Made by a program: the position numbers and the translations under genes | In this document: piece by piece, positions 34,555 to 44,072 of the stretch | Position numbering within the stretch: position 1 is the stretch's first letter | Layout of the letters: every line of letters starts with the position of its first letter | Notes under the pieces: model-generated | The model's database searches: none | Told to the model about the DNA's origin: nothing | The model's input: the letters and a program-made list of their open reading frames with translations, nothing else | Origin: JAHRAW01 sp965212085 | GTDB taxonomy: Bacteria > Pseudomonadota > Gammaproteobacteria > Arenicellales > Poriferihabitantaceae | Assembly: GCA_965212085.1 (NCBI GenBank) | Contig: OZ243042.1 | Coordinates: 744,001-808,000, forward strand | Direction of reading: 5' to 3' | DNA length: 64,000 bases

Positions 34555-36207
34555 TTGGGCAAGAATTTTTTTCATTTGTTGCGCATCGCCCGCGTACTGG
34601 TCAGGCACAACCTCGACGAGTTGGTCAGCGCCCTGCACCTGTTCAGGCCCTACGCCGTGATTTTCAAGGTGCTGCCGGGCCGCCGGCGCGGGCAAAAAGA
34701 CGCCCCGCGCGGCAAGCGGTTGCGCGAAGCCCTTGAAGAACTGGGGCCGGTGTTCGTCAAATTCGGCCAGGCGCTTTCCACGCGGCCGGATCTTCTGCCG
34801 GCGGACATCTCCCCCGAACTGGTGCGCCTCCAGGACGAAGTGCCGCCCTTCCCCGGCGCCGAGGCGCGGGCGATTATCGAGCGCGCCTACGGCGATTCTC
34901 TGGATGATCATTTCAAGTCCTTTGACGCCGAACCCACCGCCTCGGCTTCGGTGGCCCAGGTGCACCACGCCGAGTTGCCGGACGGCGCCGAGGTGGTGGT
35001 CAAGGTGCTGCGCCCCGGCGTGCAAAAAATCATTGAGCGCGACCTGGAACTGCTGCACGCCCTGGCGGATCTCGCCGAGCGTTACTGGTCCGAGGCGCAT
35101 CGCTTGAAGCCCAAAGAAATCGTTGCGGACTACGACAAGACCATCCACAACGAACTCGACCTGATGCGCGAGGCCGCCAACGCCAGCCAGTTGAAAGCCA
35201 ATTTCGCGGGCTCGGATTTGATTTACGTGCCCAAAGTGTACTGGGAACACACCCGCCGCAACGTCATGGTGATGGAGCGCATTCACGGCATTCCGATTCG
35301 CCGAGTCGCGGAAATCAAGGCCGCCGGCATCAACCTCAAAAAACTCGCCCACGACGGCGTCGAGATTTTTTTCACCCAGGCCTTCCGCGACGGATTCTTC
35401 CACGCCGACATGCACCCCGGCAACATCTTCGTATCAACGGAAGGCCAGTACCGCGCCGTGGACTTCGGCATCATGGGCACCCTGAGCGCCGCCGACAAAC
35501 GCTACCTGGCGGAGAACCTGCTGGCCTTTTTCGACCGCGACTATCACCGCGTGGCAGACGCGCACGTCCGCGCCGGCTGGGTGCCGCCCGGCACTTCGCT
35601 CGAGGATTTCGAAGGCGCCATCCGCACCGTGTGCGAGCCGATTTTCGCGCGGCCCATCAGCGAGATTTCATTCGGCGGTTTTCTCATTGACCTGTTCCGC
35701 GTTGCGCACCGTTTTCAAATGCCGGTGCAGCCGCAGTTGGTGCTGCTGCAAAAAACCCTGCTCAACATCGAAGGGCTGGGGCGGCAGTTGTATCCGCAGC
35801 TCGACCTGTGGGAGACCGCCAAGCCGTTCCTGGAGAAATGGACCCGCGAACAAATCGGCCCGCGGGCGGCGATTCGCACTTTGCGGCGGGAACTGCCGAA
35901 CCTCTTTACCCTGGCGCCGGAGTTGCCCGGCCTCGCGCATCAGATTCTGTACCGCCTCAAAAACGACGAGTTGATCGTGCACACCCGCGACCGGGAAATC
36001 GCCGATCTGCGCCGCCAGATCGCCGCCGGCCAGCGGCGCATGGCGCGCGCCATCGTCGCCGTCGGGCTGCTGCTGGGCGGCCTGCTGCTCCTGCCCGGCG
36101 GGCCGCTGGCCGGCAACGCCGGGGCGTGGCTCAGCGCGGCGTTGCTGGTGGCCGGCGCCGGTGCATTGTTGTCGGTGTGGTTTGGGCGCCGGGGGCCGGG
36201 GCCGTGA
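34555..36207 (+). CDS. ubiB: UbiB, atypical kinase/ATPase of ubiquinone biosynthesis
   Basis: A 550-residue membrane-anchored ADCK-family protein. The TTG start at 34555 gives MGKNFFHLLRIARVLVRHNL, the usual N-terminus. The KxGQ motif VKFGQALSTRPDLLP (about 66-80) and the Ala-rich loop ASASVAQVHHA are present. An invariant lysine lies in VVVKVLRPGV, ELDLMREAAN follows, and the DFG-like region is AVDFGIMG. The C-terminus has two predicted transmembrane helices (about 500-545). The stop overlaps the GTG start of the next gene (GTGA). Confidence 0.94.
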   Translation: MGKNFFHLLRIARVLVRHNLDELVSALHLFRPYAVIFKVLPGRRRGQKDAPRGKRLREALEELGPVFVKFGQALSTRPDLLPADISPELVRLQDEVPPFPGAEARAIIERAYGDSLDDHFKSFDAEPTASASVAQVHHAELPDGAEVVVKVLRPGVQKIIERDLELLHALADLAERYWSEAHRLKPKEIVADYDKTIHNELDLMREAANASQLKANFAGSDLIYVPKVYWEHTRRNVMVMERIHGIPIRRVAEIKAAGINLKKLAHDGVEIFFTQAFRDGFFHADMHPGNIFVSTEGQYRAVDFGIMGTLSAADKRYLAENLLAFFDRDYHRVADAHVRAGWVPPGTSLEDFEGAIRTVCEPIFARPISEISFGGFLIDLFRVAHRFQMPVQPQLVLLQKTLLNIEGLGRQLYPQLDLWETAKPFLEKWTREQIGPRAAIRTLRRELPNLFTLAPELPGLAHQILYRLKNDELIVHTRDREIADLRRQIAAGQRRMARAIVAVGLLLGGLLLLPGGPLAGNAGAWLSAALLVAGAGALLSVWFGRRGPGP

Positions 36208-37985
36208 CGCCGCCTCCCACGACCCCGGCCCCCGGCCCCCCCAGCGTCAACGTGCTGTCCCGCATTGCGCGGGTGCTGATTTTCGGGGTCGTCCTCGGCA
36301 CCATCGCGTCGCTGTTCGCCATCGGTTTTGTCGAAGCCGTGAAGTGGCTGAACGACGCGTTGTTCGTAACTTTCCGCAGCCGCCAGGAGATTACGCCGGA
36401 ATCCGGCTTGTCCATGCTGTTGTTTTTGCTACCCGCCGGCGGCGGGTTGATCGCCGGGTTGCTGATCATGCTGATCCCGGACCGGCGCCCGCACAACCCC
36501 GCGGACGTCATCGAGGCGGCGCAGTCGGGAAAAAGCGTTTCCGTCAAAACCGGGCTGGTCACCATCGGCGCCGTGCTGGCCGGGTTGGGCAGCGGCGCGT
36601 CGGTGGGCCAGTACGGGCCGCTGGCCCACCTCGGCGCCACGGTCGGTTCGGCCATTTCCCGCCTGGGCAAGGTCGAACCCGGCCTCGGCATCGGCTGCGG
36701 GGTGGCGGCGGCCATCTCCACCGCGTTCAGCGCCCCCATCGCCGGAATCATCTTCGCCCACGAAGTGGTGCTGCGCCATTACTCGCTACGCGCGTTCGCG
36801 CCCATCACCGTGGCCTCGTCCACCGGATTGTTCATCGCCGACCGGATTTTTCACCGCCCGCCCCTGCTTGAGATGTCGATAACGCGCACGGTGTTCGCCC
36901 CCGAGTTTCTGGCCTTCGTGCTGATCGGCGCCGGCGGCGCGCTGGTCGCGGTAATCTATATGCAGGGCATCCTGAGCATGCGCCGGGTGAGCGGTTGGTT
37001 GAAATTGCCGGTGTGGTTGAAGCCCGCCGTCGCCGGGCTGTGCGTCGGCGTTACCGCGCAGTGGATTCCGGAAATCCTCGGCGTCGGCAAGGAAACCCTG
37101 CGCTTCGCCATCACCCCGGGGGCCTACGACGCCGCCGAACTCGGCGTTGTGCTGGTGGCGAAAATCGCCGCCACCGCATTGTGCATCGGCTTCGGTTTCG
37201 CCGGCGGGGTTTTCAGCCCGGCGCTGCTGATCGGCATTTTGTTCGGCGCGCTGCTCGGCCACGGCGCGGAACTGCTCTACCATGATTTCTACGCCGGCCT
37301 CGAGTTTTACGCGATCTGCGGCATGGCGGCGGTGACCAGCCCGGTGATCGGCGCGCCGCTCGCCACCATCCTCATCGTCTTTGAACTGACCCGCAACTAC
37401 GAACTGACCACGGCGGTGATGGTGAGTGTGGTGTTCTCCAACGTGGTGGCGTACCGCCTGTTCGGGCGCTCGTTGTTCGACCGCGAGTTGTCCCTGCGCG
37501 GCTTCGATTTGTCCATGGGCCGCGACAAGGTGATGCTGGCCCGCACCGGCATTGACGATCACATCCTCACCGACTTCGTCCGCGGCCGCCCCGATGACGA
37601 CCTGTCCGGGCTGCGGCGCGCGTTGATCAAAGCTAACCGCAGCGAAGCGTATATCGTTGACGATGCCTCACGATACATCGGCGTAATCACCCTCAACCAA
37701 ATCGTTGCCGGGGAGCAGCGGCGCGAATCATCCGGGGACGGCGGCGGCGGCGGCGGCAAAACGCGGGCGCGGGCGCGGGAGCACGCGCGCGGTGATTCGC
37801 TGCGCCTGCGCGCCGGGATGTCGGTGTGGGACGCCATGGAAGCCATGCAAGGTTTCGTCGGCGAAAGCATACCGGTGCTCGACGGCGACGGCCGCCTGCT
37901 GGGGGTTGTTTACGAGTCCACCCTGGTCAGGGCATACTTGCAAACCGTTCGCCGGCTGCGCGCCGAAGAAAACGCCGCTCAGTAA
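36204..37985 (+). CDS. ClC-type chloride channel/transporter with C-terminal CBS pair
   Basis: 593 residues from the GTG at 36204. Multiple hydrophobic helices span about 15-430. The anion-pathway region reads GSGASVGQYGPLAHLG (about 130-145), corresponding to the GREGP motif of ClC proteins, but with Tyr where transporters carry the gating Glu. FGFAGGVFSPALLIG matches the GxFxP motif. A cytoplasmic region with two CBS-like segments (about 450-510 and 530-590) is split by a Gly/Arg-rich low-complexity loop. Loss of the gating Glu suggests channel-like or altered coupling. Not obviously related to the upstream ubi genes, with which it is translationally coupled. Confidence 0.88.
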   Translation: MTPPPTTPAPGPPSVNVLSRIARVLIFGVVLGTIASLFAIGFVEAVKWLNDALFVTFRSRQEITPESGLSMLLFLLPAGGGLIAGLLIMLIPDRRPHNPADVIEAAQSGKSVSVKTGLVTIGAVLAGLGSGASVGQYGPLAHLGATVGSAISRLGKVEPGLGIGCGVAAAISTAFSAPIAGIIFAHEVVLRHYSLRAFAPITVASSTGLFIADRIFHRPPLLEMSITRTVFAPEFLAFVLIGAGGALVAVIYMQGILSMRRVSGWLKLPVWLKPAVAGLCVGVTAQWIPEILGVGKETLRFAITPGAYDAAELGVVLVAKIAATALCIGFGFAGGVFSPALLIGILFGALLGHGAELLYHDFYAGLEFYAICGMAAVTSPVIGAPLATILIVFELTRNYELTTAVMVSVVFSNVVAYRLFGRSLFDRELSLRGFDLSMGRDKVMLARTGIDDHILTDFVRGRPDDDLSGLRRALIKANRSEAYIVDDASRYIGVITLNQIVAGEQRRESSGDGGGGGGKTRARAREHARGDSLRLRAGMSVWDAMEAMQGFVGESIPVLDGDGRLLGVVYESTLVRAYLQTVRRLRAEENAAQ

Positions 37986-38041
37986 TACGCCCAAAATACG
38001 CCCAAGCACAGAAAACAAAAGACAACCTCAGGAGACAACCC

Positions 38042-39229
38042 GTGGCCACGCATCCGTTCCCGTTCCCGTTCCAGTGGGACGATCCTTTCGATTTGGAATC
38101 CCAACTCAGCGAAGAGGAAAAACAGGTGCGCGACAGCGCCCGGGAATTTTGCGAGCGCGTCCTGATGCCGGGCATTCTCAAAGCCAACCGCAGCGAGACC
38201 TTCGACCCCGGCTTGCTGAAAGCGTTCGGCGAACTCGGCATGTTGGGGTCAACGCTGCCCGAAGTATACGGCGGTGCGGGGTTGAACCACGTCGCGTACG
38301 GCCTGCTGGCCCGCGAAGTGGAGCGCGTTGACAGCGGCTACCGCTCGTGCATGAGCGTGCAGTCGTCGTTGGTGATGCACCCGATTTACGCCTACGGCAG
38401 CGACGCGCAAAAACAAACCTACCTGCCGGGGCTGGCGAAGGGGGAGATCATCGGCTGCTTCGGCCTCACCGAACCGGACTACGGTTCAGACGCCGGCGGC
38501 CTCAAAACCCGCGCCCAAAAAGTCGCCGGCGGCTACCGCCTGTCCGGCAACAAAACCTGGATCACCAACGCGCCTATCGCTGACCTCGCCATCGTCTGGG
38601 CCAAACTCGGCGGCGTCATTCGCGGCTTCATCCTGGAACGCGGCATGGACGGGCTCAGCACCCCCACAATCGAAGGCAAGATGAGCCTGCGCGCCTCGGC
38701 AACCGGCCAGATCGTGATGGACAAGGTGTTCGTCCCCGAACAAAACCTGCTGCCCGCCGTGAGCGGGCTGAAAGGCCCGTTCGGCTGCCTGAACAAGGCG
38801 CGCTACGGCATCGCCTGGGGGGTGATGGGGGCCGCCGAGTTCTGCTGGCACGCCGCACGCGGTTACACCCTGGAGCGCAAACAGTTTGGCCGGCCGCTGG
38901 CGCAAAACCAGTTGATTCAGAAAAAACTCGCCGACATGCAAACCGAAATCACCCTCGGCCTGCAAGCCGCCCTGCGCATCGGGCGGCTGCTCGACGAAGA
39001 CCGCTGCGCCGTGGAAAACATCTCCCTGGTCAAGCGCAACAACTGCGGCAAGGCCCTGGAAATCGCCCGCATGGCCCGCGACATGCACGGCGCCAACGGC
39101 GTCTGCGACGAATACCACGTCATCCGCCACATGGCCAACCTCGAAACCGTCAACACCTACGAAGGCACCCACGACGTCCACGCCCTGATCCTTGGCCGCG
39201 CGCAGACCGGGTTGCAGGCGTTTTTTTAG
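38042..39229 (+). CDS. gcdH: glutaryl-CoA dehydrogenase-type acyl-CoA dehydrogenase
   Basis: A 395-residue flavoenzyme. The GTG at 38042 has AGGAG nearby and gives a (M)ATHPFPF N-terminus. Signature regions are GCFGLTEPDYGSDAGGL and KTWITNAPIADLAIVWAK (FAD/substrate), RKQFGRPLAQNQLIQKKLAD, and MARDMHGANGVCDEYHVIRH. The catalytic base lies in NTYEGTHDVHALILGRAQTG, the typical GcdH ending. The enzyme oxidatively decarboxylates glutaryl-CoA to crotonyl-CoA in lysine/tryptophan catabolism. It converges with the creatinase gene. Confidence 0.92.
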   Translation: MATHPFPFPFQWDDPFDLESQLSEEEKQVRDSAREFCERVLMPGILKANRSETFDPGLLKAFGELGMLGSTLPEVYGGAGLNHVAYGLLAREVERVDSGYRSCMSVQSSLVMHPIYAYGSDAQKQTYLPGLAKGEIIGCFGLTEPDYGSDAGGLKTRAQKVAGGYRLSGNKTWITNAPIADLAIVWAKLGGVIRGFILERGMDGLSTPTIEGKMSLRASATGQIVMDKVFVPEQNLLPAVSGLKGPFGCLNKARYGIAWGVMGAAEFCWHAARGYTLERKQFGRPLAQNQLIQKKLADMQTEITLGLQAALRIGRLLDEDRCAVENISLVKRNNCGKALEIARMARDMHGANGVCDEYHVIRHMANLETVNTYEGTHDVHALILGRAQTGLQAFF

Positions 39230-39256
39230 CGGCGGCGTTGCGGGAGCGGAGAAAAC

Positions 39257-40465
39257 TCAGCCGGACGGGATGATGTTGTGTTCCGGGCCGTAGGGAAAGC
39301 CGGTGATATTTTCCGCGCCGTCTTCGCCGATCACCAGAATGTCGTGTTCGCGGTAACCGCCGGCGCCGGGTTGGCCCTCGGGAATCATGATCATCGGCTC
39401 CATGGATACCACCATGTTCGGCTGCAAAACCGTTTCGATGTCCTCGCGCAACTCCAGGCCGGCCTCGCGGCCATAGTAGTGGCACAGAACGCCGAAAGAA
39501 TGGCCGTAGCCGAAGGTGCGGTTTTGCAAAAGCCCGTGGGCTTCGTAGATTTTGTTCAGCTCCAGCGCGATGTCGCAGCAGCGTGCGCCGGGTTTCATCA
39601 ACGCCAGGCCGGCTTCGTGCACTTCGACGTTGATCTCCCACAACCTGAGAGAGTCCGCGTCGGCGTGGTCAAAAAACAACGTGCGCTCCAGCGCCACGTA
39701 ATAGCCGGCGATCATGGAAAAACAATTCAGGGACAAAATGTCGCCCTTTTGCACGCGCCTTGAAGTCACGGGGTTGTGCGCGCCGTCGGTGTTGATGCCC
39801 GACTGAAACCACGTCCAGGTGTCCATTAACTCGGCGTGGGGAAAGCGCTTGGCGGTCTCGCGCACCATCGCGGCGGTGGAGGCGAGCGCCGCTTCGTGTT
39901 CCGCCGTGCCGTCGCGCACCGCGCCGGTCAGCGCCGCCGCGCCGATGTCGCATACTTGCGCGCCGTGGCGGATGTGCGCGATCTCCTCGTCGGATTTCAC
40001 CATGCGCAGGCGCATCGCCGGTTGGCCGATGTCCTTGAACTCGCAACCGGGCAGGGCGGCGCGCAGCTGGTCCATCCTTTCCAGGTTGACGTGATCCCGT
40101 TCCACGCCGATGACCCCGTTTTTCGGCGCGGCTTTTTGCACCGCGCGAAAATAGTTGTCCCGCTGCCAGTCGGTATAGACGATGTTTTCGCCGCCGAACG
40201 TGCGCCGCCACGGCTGGCCGCCGTCAATGTTGGCGGAAATGGAGACGGCTTTGCCGGCGTCCACCAGCAAACCGTAGGGGCGGCCAAAGGAGCAATACAA
40301 AAAATCACTGTAATAGTTGATGTTGTGAATTGAAGTGAACAGCACGGCGTCCATGCCCTCCGACTCCATGGCCGCGCGCAGCCTTGCGAGCCGCCCTTCA
40401 AATTCACCGTCGGAAAAAGTGTGCGTTACCGGCGTGCCGTTCGGAATGTTTTTCAGGTTTTGCAT
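39257..40465 (-). CDS. creatinase (creatine amidinohydrolase)
   Basis: A 402-residue pita-bread-fold enzyme that hydrolyses creatine to sarcosine and urea. Strong resemblance to Pseudomonas creatinase throughout: HNINYYSDFLYCSFGRPY, SANIDGGQPWRRT, YTDWQRDNYF, DTWTWFQSGINTDGAHNPVT with the catalytic His230, ALERTLFF, FGYGHSFG and VSMEPMIM. As in known creatinases, the metal ligands of M24 peptidases are absent (LSLNCFSMIAG). The last gene of the operon that begins with the ABC transporter; AAAGGAGAA lies before the ATG. No sarcosine oxidase is in the window. Confidence 0.95.
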   Translation of the reverse strand: MQNLKNIPNGTPVTHTFSDGEFEGRLARLRAAMESEGMDAVLFTSIHNINYYSDFLYCSFGRPYGLLVDAGKAVSISANIDGGQPWRRTFGGENIVYTDWQRDNYFRAVQKAAPKNGVIGVERDHVNLERMDQLRAALPGCEFKDIGQPAMRLRMVKSDEEIAHIRHGAQVCDIGAAALTGAVRDGTAEHEAALASTAAMVRETAKRFPHAELMDTWTWFQSGINTDGAHNPVTSRRVQKGDILSLNCFSMIAGYYVALERTLFFDHADADSLRLWEINVEVHEAGLALMKPGARCCDIALELNKIYEAHGLLQNRTFGYGHSFGVLCHYYGREAGLELREDIETVLQPNMVVSMEPMIMIPEGQPGAGGYREHDILVIGEDGAENITGFPYGPEHNIIPSG

Positions 40466-40501
40466 GTCTGTTCTCCTTTTGTGATGGTGACGGAAAATGA
40501 T

Positions 40502-41269
40502 TTACCCAAACTCGTTTTGCACGGCGCGCGCGATGCCGCCGCTGCTGACTTTTACGATCAGTTTGCCTTTTTCGCGGGTTGCGTTTTTCGGCGAAGACAA
40601 GGTGCCGGGCGGCGGCGTCCACTCCGGGTTCAGCGGGTGCAGGTCGTAGGGCGGAAATTGCGCCGGCGGATGATCTTCCACTTTGCCCATGTCCACGAGG
40701 TGCGGATACCAGTGCAGCATCATGGAAGTCTCCAGAACGCCGCCGTGTTCGATGTCCCAGCCGCCGAACCCTTCCGGGTAGAGGCGCGTGACCGCCGCTT
40801 CGTCAATAAAATCCCAGTAGGAGAGCGTCATGATTCGCAAATCAGAAATGCCCCGCGCGCGCAGGGCGCGCACGGCCAGGTCGGCGCCTTCGGTGAGAAA
40901 CATGGTGTTTTCAAAATGGCCGTTCATCGCCACAATTTTTCGCGCGCCGTGGCGGGCGAACTCGCAGATCAAATCACGCACCATGCAGGACAGGGTATGC
41001 CCGTCCAGGCTGGTGGTTCCCGGAAAATGATTTCCACCGCCGGATTTGACCTGGGACTTGTAGCCGTAGGTCAGCGGCGGGGCGACCATGCCGCCGATGC
41101 GCGCGGCCACGGTCTCCGACATTTTTGTCGGCAGCAGCACGTCCACGTTCATGGACATGTGGGGGCCGTGCTGCTCAAGCGCGCCGAGCGGCAAAAACAC
41201 CGGCGTCTGCCCGCCGCGCAGGTTGTCGCGGTATTGCCGCCAGTTCATTTCTCCGATGTGTACGGTCAT
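40502..41269 (-). CDS. creatininase (creatinine amidohydrolase)
   Basis: A 255-residue metal enzyme interconverting creatinine and creatine. Metal ligands are recognisable in LGALEQHGPHMSMNVD (Glu, His, Asp near residues 31-43) and MNGHFENTMF (His/Glu near 116-120); WDIEHGGVLETS (near 170-181) holds a further conserved Glu/His. The start overlaps the stop of the transporter ATPase (ATGA), and creatinase follows 36 bases later, so import, ring opening and hydrolysis are encoded in one transcript. Confidence 0.94.
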   Translation of the reverse strand: MTVHIGEMNWRQYRDNLRGGQTPVFLPLGALEQHGPHMSMNVDVLLPTKMSETVAARIGGMVAPPLTYGYKSQVKSGGGNHFPGTTSLDGHTLSCMVRDLICEFARHGARKIVAMNGHFENTMFLTEGADLAVRALRARGISDLRIMTLSYWDFIDEAAVTRLYPEGFGGWDIEHGGVLETSMMLHWYPHLVDMGKVEDHPPAQFPPYDLHPLNPEWTPPPGTLSSPKNATREKGKLIVKVSSGGIARAVQNEFG

Positions 41270-42408
41270 TGCATCACCTCGCCGTCGTCAATCAGAACGT
41301 GGGTTTTTTCCACGGGCCAGTGCAGCCACAGCTGCCGCCCGCTCAAATCGCCCAATTTTTCCAGCGCGTCTGCGCGCATCTGCGAGAGCAGCGGCATGCC
41401 GCCCGCGGTTTGCAGGTGCAGCACCACAAAACCGCCGACAAACTCCTCGCCGACCAGTTGGCAGGCGATGCTTTCCGCGCCATCGCCATCGCCATCGGCT
41501 GAGCGGCCTTCGGTGACGCGCACTTCGGTATTCTCCGCCGCGACGATAAAAGCCACCGGCGCGCCCGCCGCCGGTAATCGCCGGTAATCGCCGTCAACCG
41601 CCAGCGGCGCGGCGAAAACTCCTTCCGCAGTTTCGATGCGAAGGCGCGAATCATCGCCCATCCCGGCGGCGCGCCCTTGAAAGATGTTGTTGGCGCCGAT
41701 GAAGTTGGCGACAAACCGGTTGCGCGGCGCGCGGTAAATGCTTTGCGGGGTGCCGACCTGCTGCACGCGCCCGCCGTCCATGACGACCACGCGGTCGGCC
41801 ATCGCGAACGCTTCTGAATGACTGTGCGTAACGTACAAAAAAGTGATGCCGGCTTCTTTTTGCAGTTGCGACAAAACCCCCTGCATATGCACCACCATAT
41901 TGGCGTCGAGCGCCGACAACGGCTCATCCAGAAGAAGAATTTCCGGCTCCAGCACCAGCGTTCGCGCCAGCGCGACGCGCTGCCGCTGCCCGCCGGACAA
42001 ACCGGAAACGCCGCGCCCGGCAAAGCCGGCGATGTCCAGTTTGTCCAGCCATTCCATGCTGCGCCGGCGCCGCTCGGCTTTCGGCACGCCGCGCATTTTC
42101 AACCCGAATTCGGCGTTTTCCAGGACGTTCAAAAACGGAAACAACGCGAGGTTTTGCCAAACCATCGGCATATTGCGCGCCCACGGCGGTTGTTCGTTGA
42201 TGCGCTCGCCGTTCATCAGCACGTCGCCGGCGTCCGGTGATTCAAACCCGGCGAGGATTTTGATCATGGTGGTTTTGCCGCTGCCGCTGGAGCCGATGAC
42301 GGCGATAAACTCGCCGCGCCGCACCGACAAATTGATGCCGGACAACGCCGCGATGCCGCCGAAAGTTTTGCTGACGCCCCGCAAAACCGCGAGTGGCTCG
42401 CCGCTCAT
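41266..42408 (-). CDS. PotA-type ABC transporter ATPase
   Basis: 380 residues from the ATG at 42408. Walker A GSSGSGKTT (near 39-47), signature LSGGQRQRVALA, Walker B ILLLDEPLSALD, then the H-loop in YVTHSHSEAFAMADR. A C-terminal TOBE-type regulatory domain (about 250-380) includes a Asp/Gly-rich loop (ADGDGDG). ATGA overlaps join it to the permease before and the creatininase after. Family: spermidine/putrescine-type importer; context suggests creatinine or creatine as the substrate. Confidence 0.92.
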   Translation of the reverse strand: MSGEPLAVLRGVSKTFGGIAALSGINLSVRRGEFIAVIGSSGSGKTTMIKILAGFESPDAGDVLMNGERINEQPPWARNMPMVWQNLALFPFLNVLENAEFGLKMRGVPKAERRRRSMEWLDKLDIAGFAGRGVSGLSGGQRQRVALARTLVLEPEILLLDEPLSALDANMVVHMQGVLSQLQKEAGITFLYVTHSHSEAFAMADRVVVMDGGRVQQVGTPQSIYRAPRNRFVANFIGANNIFQGRAAGMGDDSRLRIETAEGVFAAPLAVDGDYRRLPAAGAPVAFIVAAENTEVRVTEGRSADGDGDGAESIACQLVGEEFVGGFVVLHLQTAGGMPLLSQMRADALEKLGDLSGRQLWLHWPVEKTHVLIDDGEVMQ

Positions 42409-43193
42409 TTGCCCCGCCCCCTTTGCATCAGCGCTTCGGCGATGACGACCAGGGTGATGGTCGCGGTGAAAGTGAAGGTGCCGATCACGTTGATGCGCGG
42501 GCTGACCGGCCCCTGCAAAAAATTCAGCGCGCGCACCGGCAGCGTGTCGTGAATCCCGGAAACAAACCAGGCGACCGCGTATTCGTCGAAGGATACCGCC
42601 AGCGTCAGAAAAAGCGCGGCGGCGATCGCCGAGCGGCAAAACGGAAAAATCACAAAGCGCATGGCGCGCCATTCGCCGGCGCCGAGATTCCACGCCGCCT
42701 GCTCCAGGTTTTTGTCCATCTGATGCAGGCGCAGGCGCACCAGGGCCATGGCAAACGGCATGCAAATGACGACGTGCCCGGCCCAAATCGCCATTGGCCG
42801 TCCGGCGATGCCGACCCGCGACAAATAGGCGAGCATCGCCAGCCCGAGGATTACCAGCGGCACGGTGGGCGGCAGCAGCACCAGCGATAAAAAAACGCCC
42901 TTGCCGGGAAACCGCCAGCGGTAATCGGCGTACGCCGCGCAAAAGCCGAGAAAGGTCGCGGTCACCGCCGCCGCCCCGCCCACCGACAAGGTGCGCCACA
43001 AGGCGGCGGCGTCTTTCGGGTCGTTCCATGCCTCTTCATACCAGCGCGTGCTGAACCCGCCCGGCGGCAGCGTCGGAAAACGCTCCTGACTCAGCGAAAA
43101 AATAAAACTGGAAATAACCGGCAGCGCGATAAACAGCGCGGCCAAAAAACAGCACGCCGCCCCCAGCCAGAAGTTCAGCCGCGCGCTGTTCAC
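42405..43193 (-). CDS. ABC transporter permease (PotC-type)
   Basis: 262 residues from the GTG at 43193, overlapping the preceding permease stop (GTGA). About six transmembrane segments. The EAA-type loop is visible as LEQAAWNLGAGEWRAMRFVIFPFC, here quoted in part: EQAAWNLGAGEWRAM. A polyamine/opine-type inner membrane permease that pairs with the upstream gene product. Confidence 0.9.
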   Translation of the reverse strand: MNSARLNFWLGAACCFLAALFIALPVISSFIFSLSQERFPTLPPGGFSTRWYEEAWNDPKDAAALWRTLSVGGAAAVTATFLGFCAAYADYRWRFPGKGVFLSLVLLPPTVPLVILGLAMLAYLSRVGIAGRPMAIWAGHVVICMPFAMALVRLRLHQMDKNLEQAAWNLGAGEWRAMRFVIFPFCRSAIAAALFLTLAVSFDEYAVAWFVSGIHDTLPVRALNFLQGPVSPRINVIGTFTFTATITLVVIAEALMQRGRGK

Positions 43194-44029
43194 TTCGGCC
43201 TGCGGTAGGCGAACAACACCGCCGCCAGCGCGATGCTCAAAAGCGTGAAGATCATGGTAACGGCCACCACCGCGGCGCGCGGCCACTGCTGGCCGGCTTT
43301 GGTCAGGTCGGTGATGAGGATGCTCAGCGTCTGCGAGGTCGCGCCGCCGAGGTAAATCGGGCTGGCGAAATCACCGAAAACCAGGATGAAGCAAAACAAC
43401 GCCGCCAGCGTAAGCCCGGCGCGCGCGCCCGGAATCACCACGGCGAAAACCACGCGCAGCGGGCCGCAGCCGAGGTTGTGCGCGGCGTGCATCAACTCCC
43501 TCGGCACCTGCGAAAAACCGAAGACTTGCAGCAAAATCGCCAGCGGCAGGCACAACGTCAAATAGCCGACGAAGGTGCCAAAAGCGTTGTTCAGCATTTG
43601 CGCCGCCGGCAGGCCGAGCCAGGCGAACAGCGCGTTGATGACGCCGCCGTCGCCGAGATAAATTTGCCACGAGTAAATGCGCACCAGGTAGCTGGTGAAG
43701 AACGGCGCGATCAACGCCATCACCGCCAGCCGCCGCCCCTGGGTTGACAGGCGAAACGCGATGTGCCAAGCGACCGGGAAAGCGGCCACGCCGGTCAGCA
43801 CGGCGGCGGCGGCGGCGAACAATGCGGTAACGCCGAAAGCCCGCCAGAAATACGCCTGCCCGTAGACCTTCAACCAATTATCCGGGGTCAGGTCCGGTTG
43901 CAGGCGAAAGGATTCAACGCTCCAGAAAGTCAGCGCCACCAAAAACAGCAGCGGCCCCAGGAAAAGCAAACCCTGCCACAGCAACGGTGGCAGGATGTGC
44001 CAGGCGGCAAACCCGTTGAAGCGGTTCAC
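43190..44029 (-). CDS. ABC transporter permease (PotB-type)
   Basis: A 279-residue, six-segment inner-membrane protein. The N-terminal WQGLLFLGPLLFLVALTFW is a first helix. The EAA loop is MHAAHNLGCGPLRVVFAVVI. The region FTSYLVRIYSWQIYLGDGG is typical of PotB proteins. It lies 43 bases after the substrate-binding protein gene. Confidence 0.9.
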   Translation of the reverse strand: MNRFNGFAAWHILPPLLWQGLLFLGPLLFLVALTFWSVESFRLQPDLTPDNWLKVYGQAYFWRAFGVTALFAAAAAVLTGVAAFPVAWHIAFRLSTQGRRLAVMALIAPFFTSYLVRIYSWQIYLGDGGVINALFAWLGLPAAQMLNNAFGTFVGYLTLCLPLAILLQVFGFSQVPRELMHAAHNLGCGPLRVVFAVVIPGARAGLTLAALFCFILVFGDFASPIYLGGATSQTLSILITDLTKAGQQWPRAAVVAVTMIFTLLSIALAAVLFAYRRPK

Positions 44030-44072
44030 GCGCCCGTCCGCCGGCGGATCCGGACCCGGTTCCGGTTCCGAA

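Noticed and set aside
42409..43029. Upstream extension of the transporter ATPase frame
   Set aside because: It is the permease gene read in another frame; the ATPase N-terminus is MSGEPLAVLRGVSKTF at 42408.
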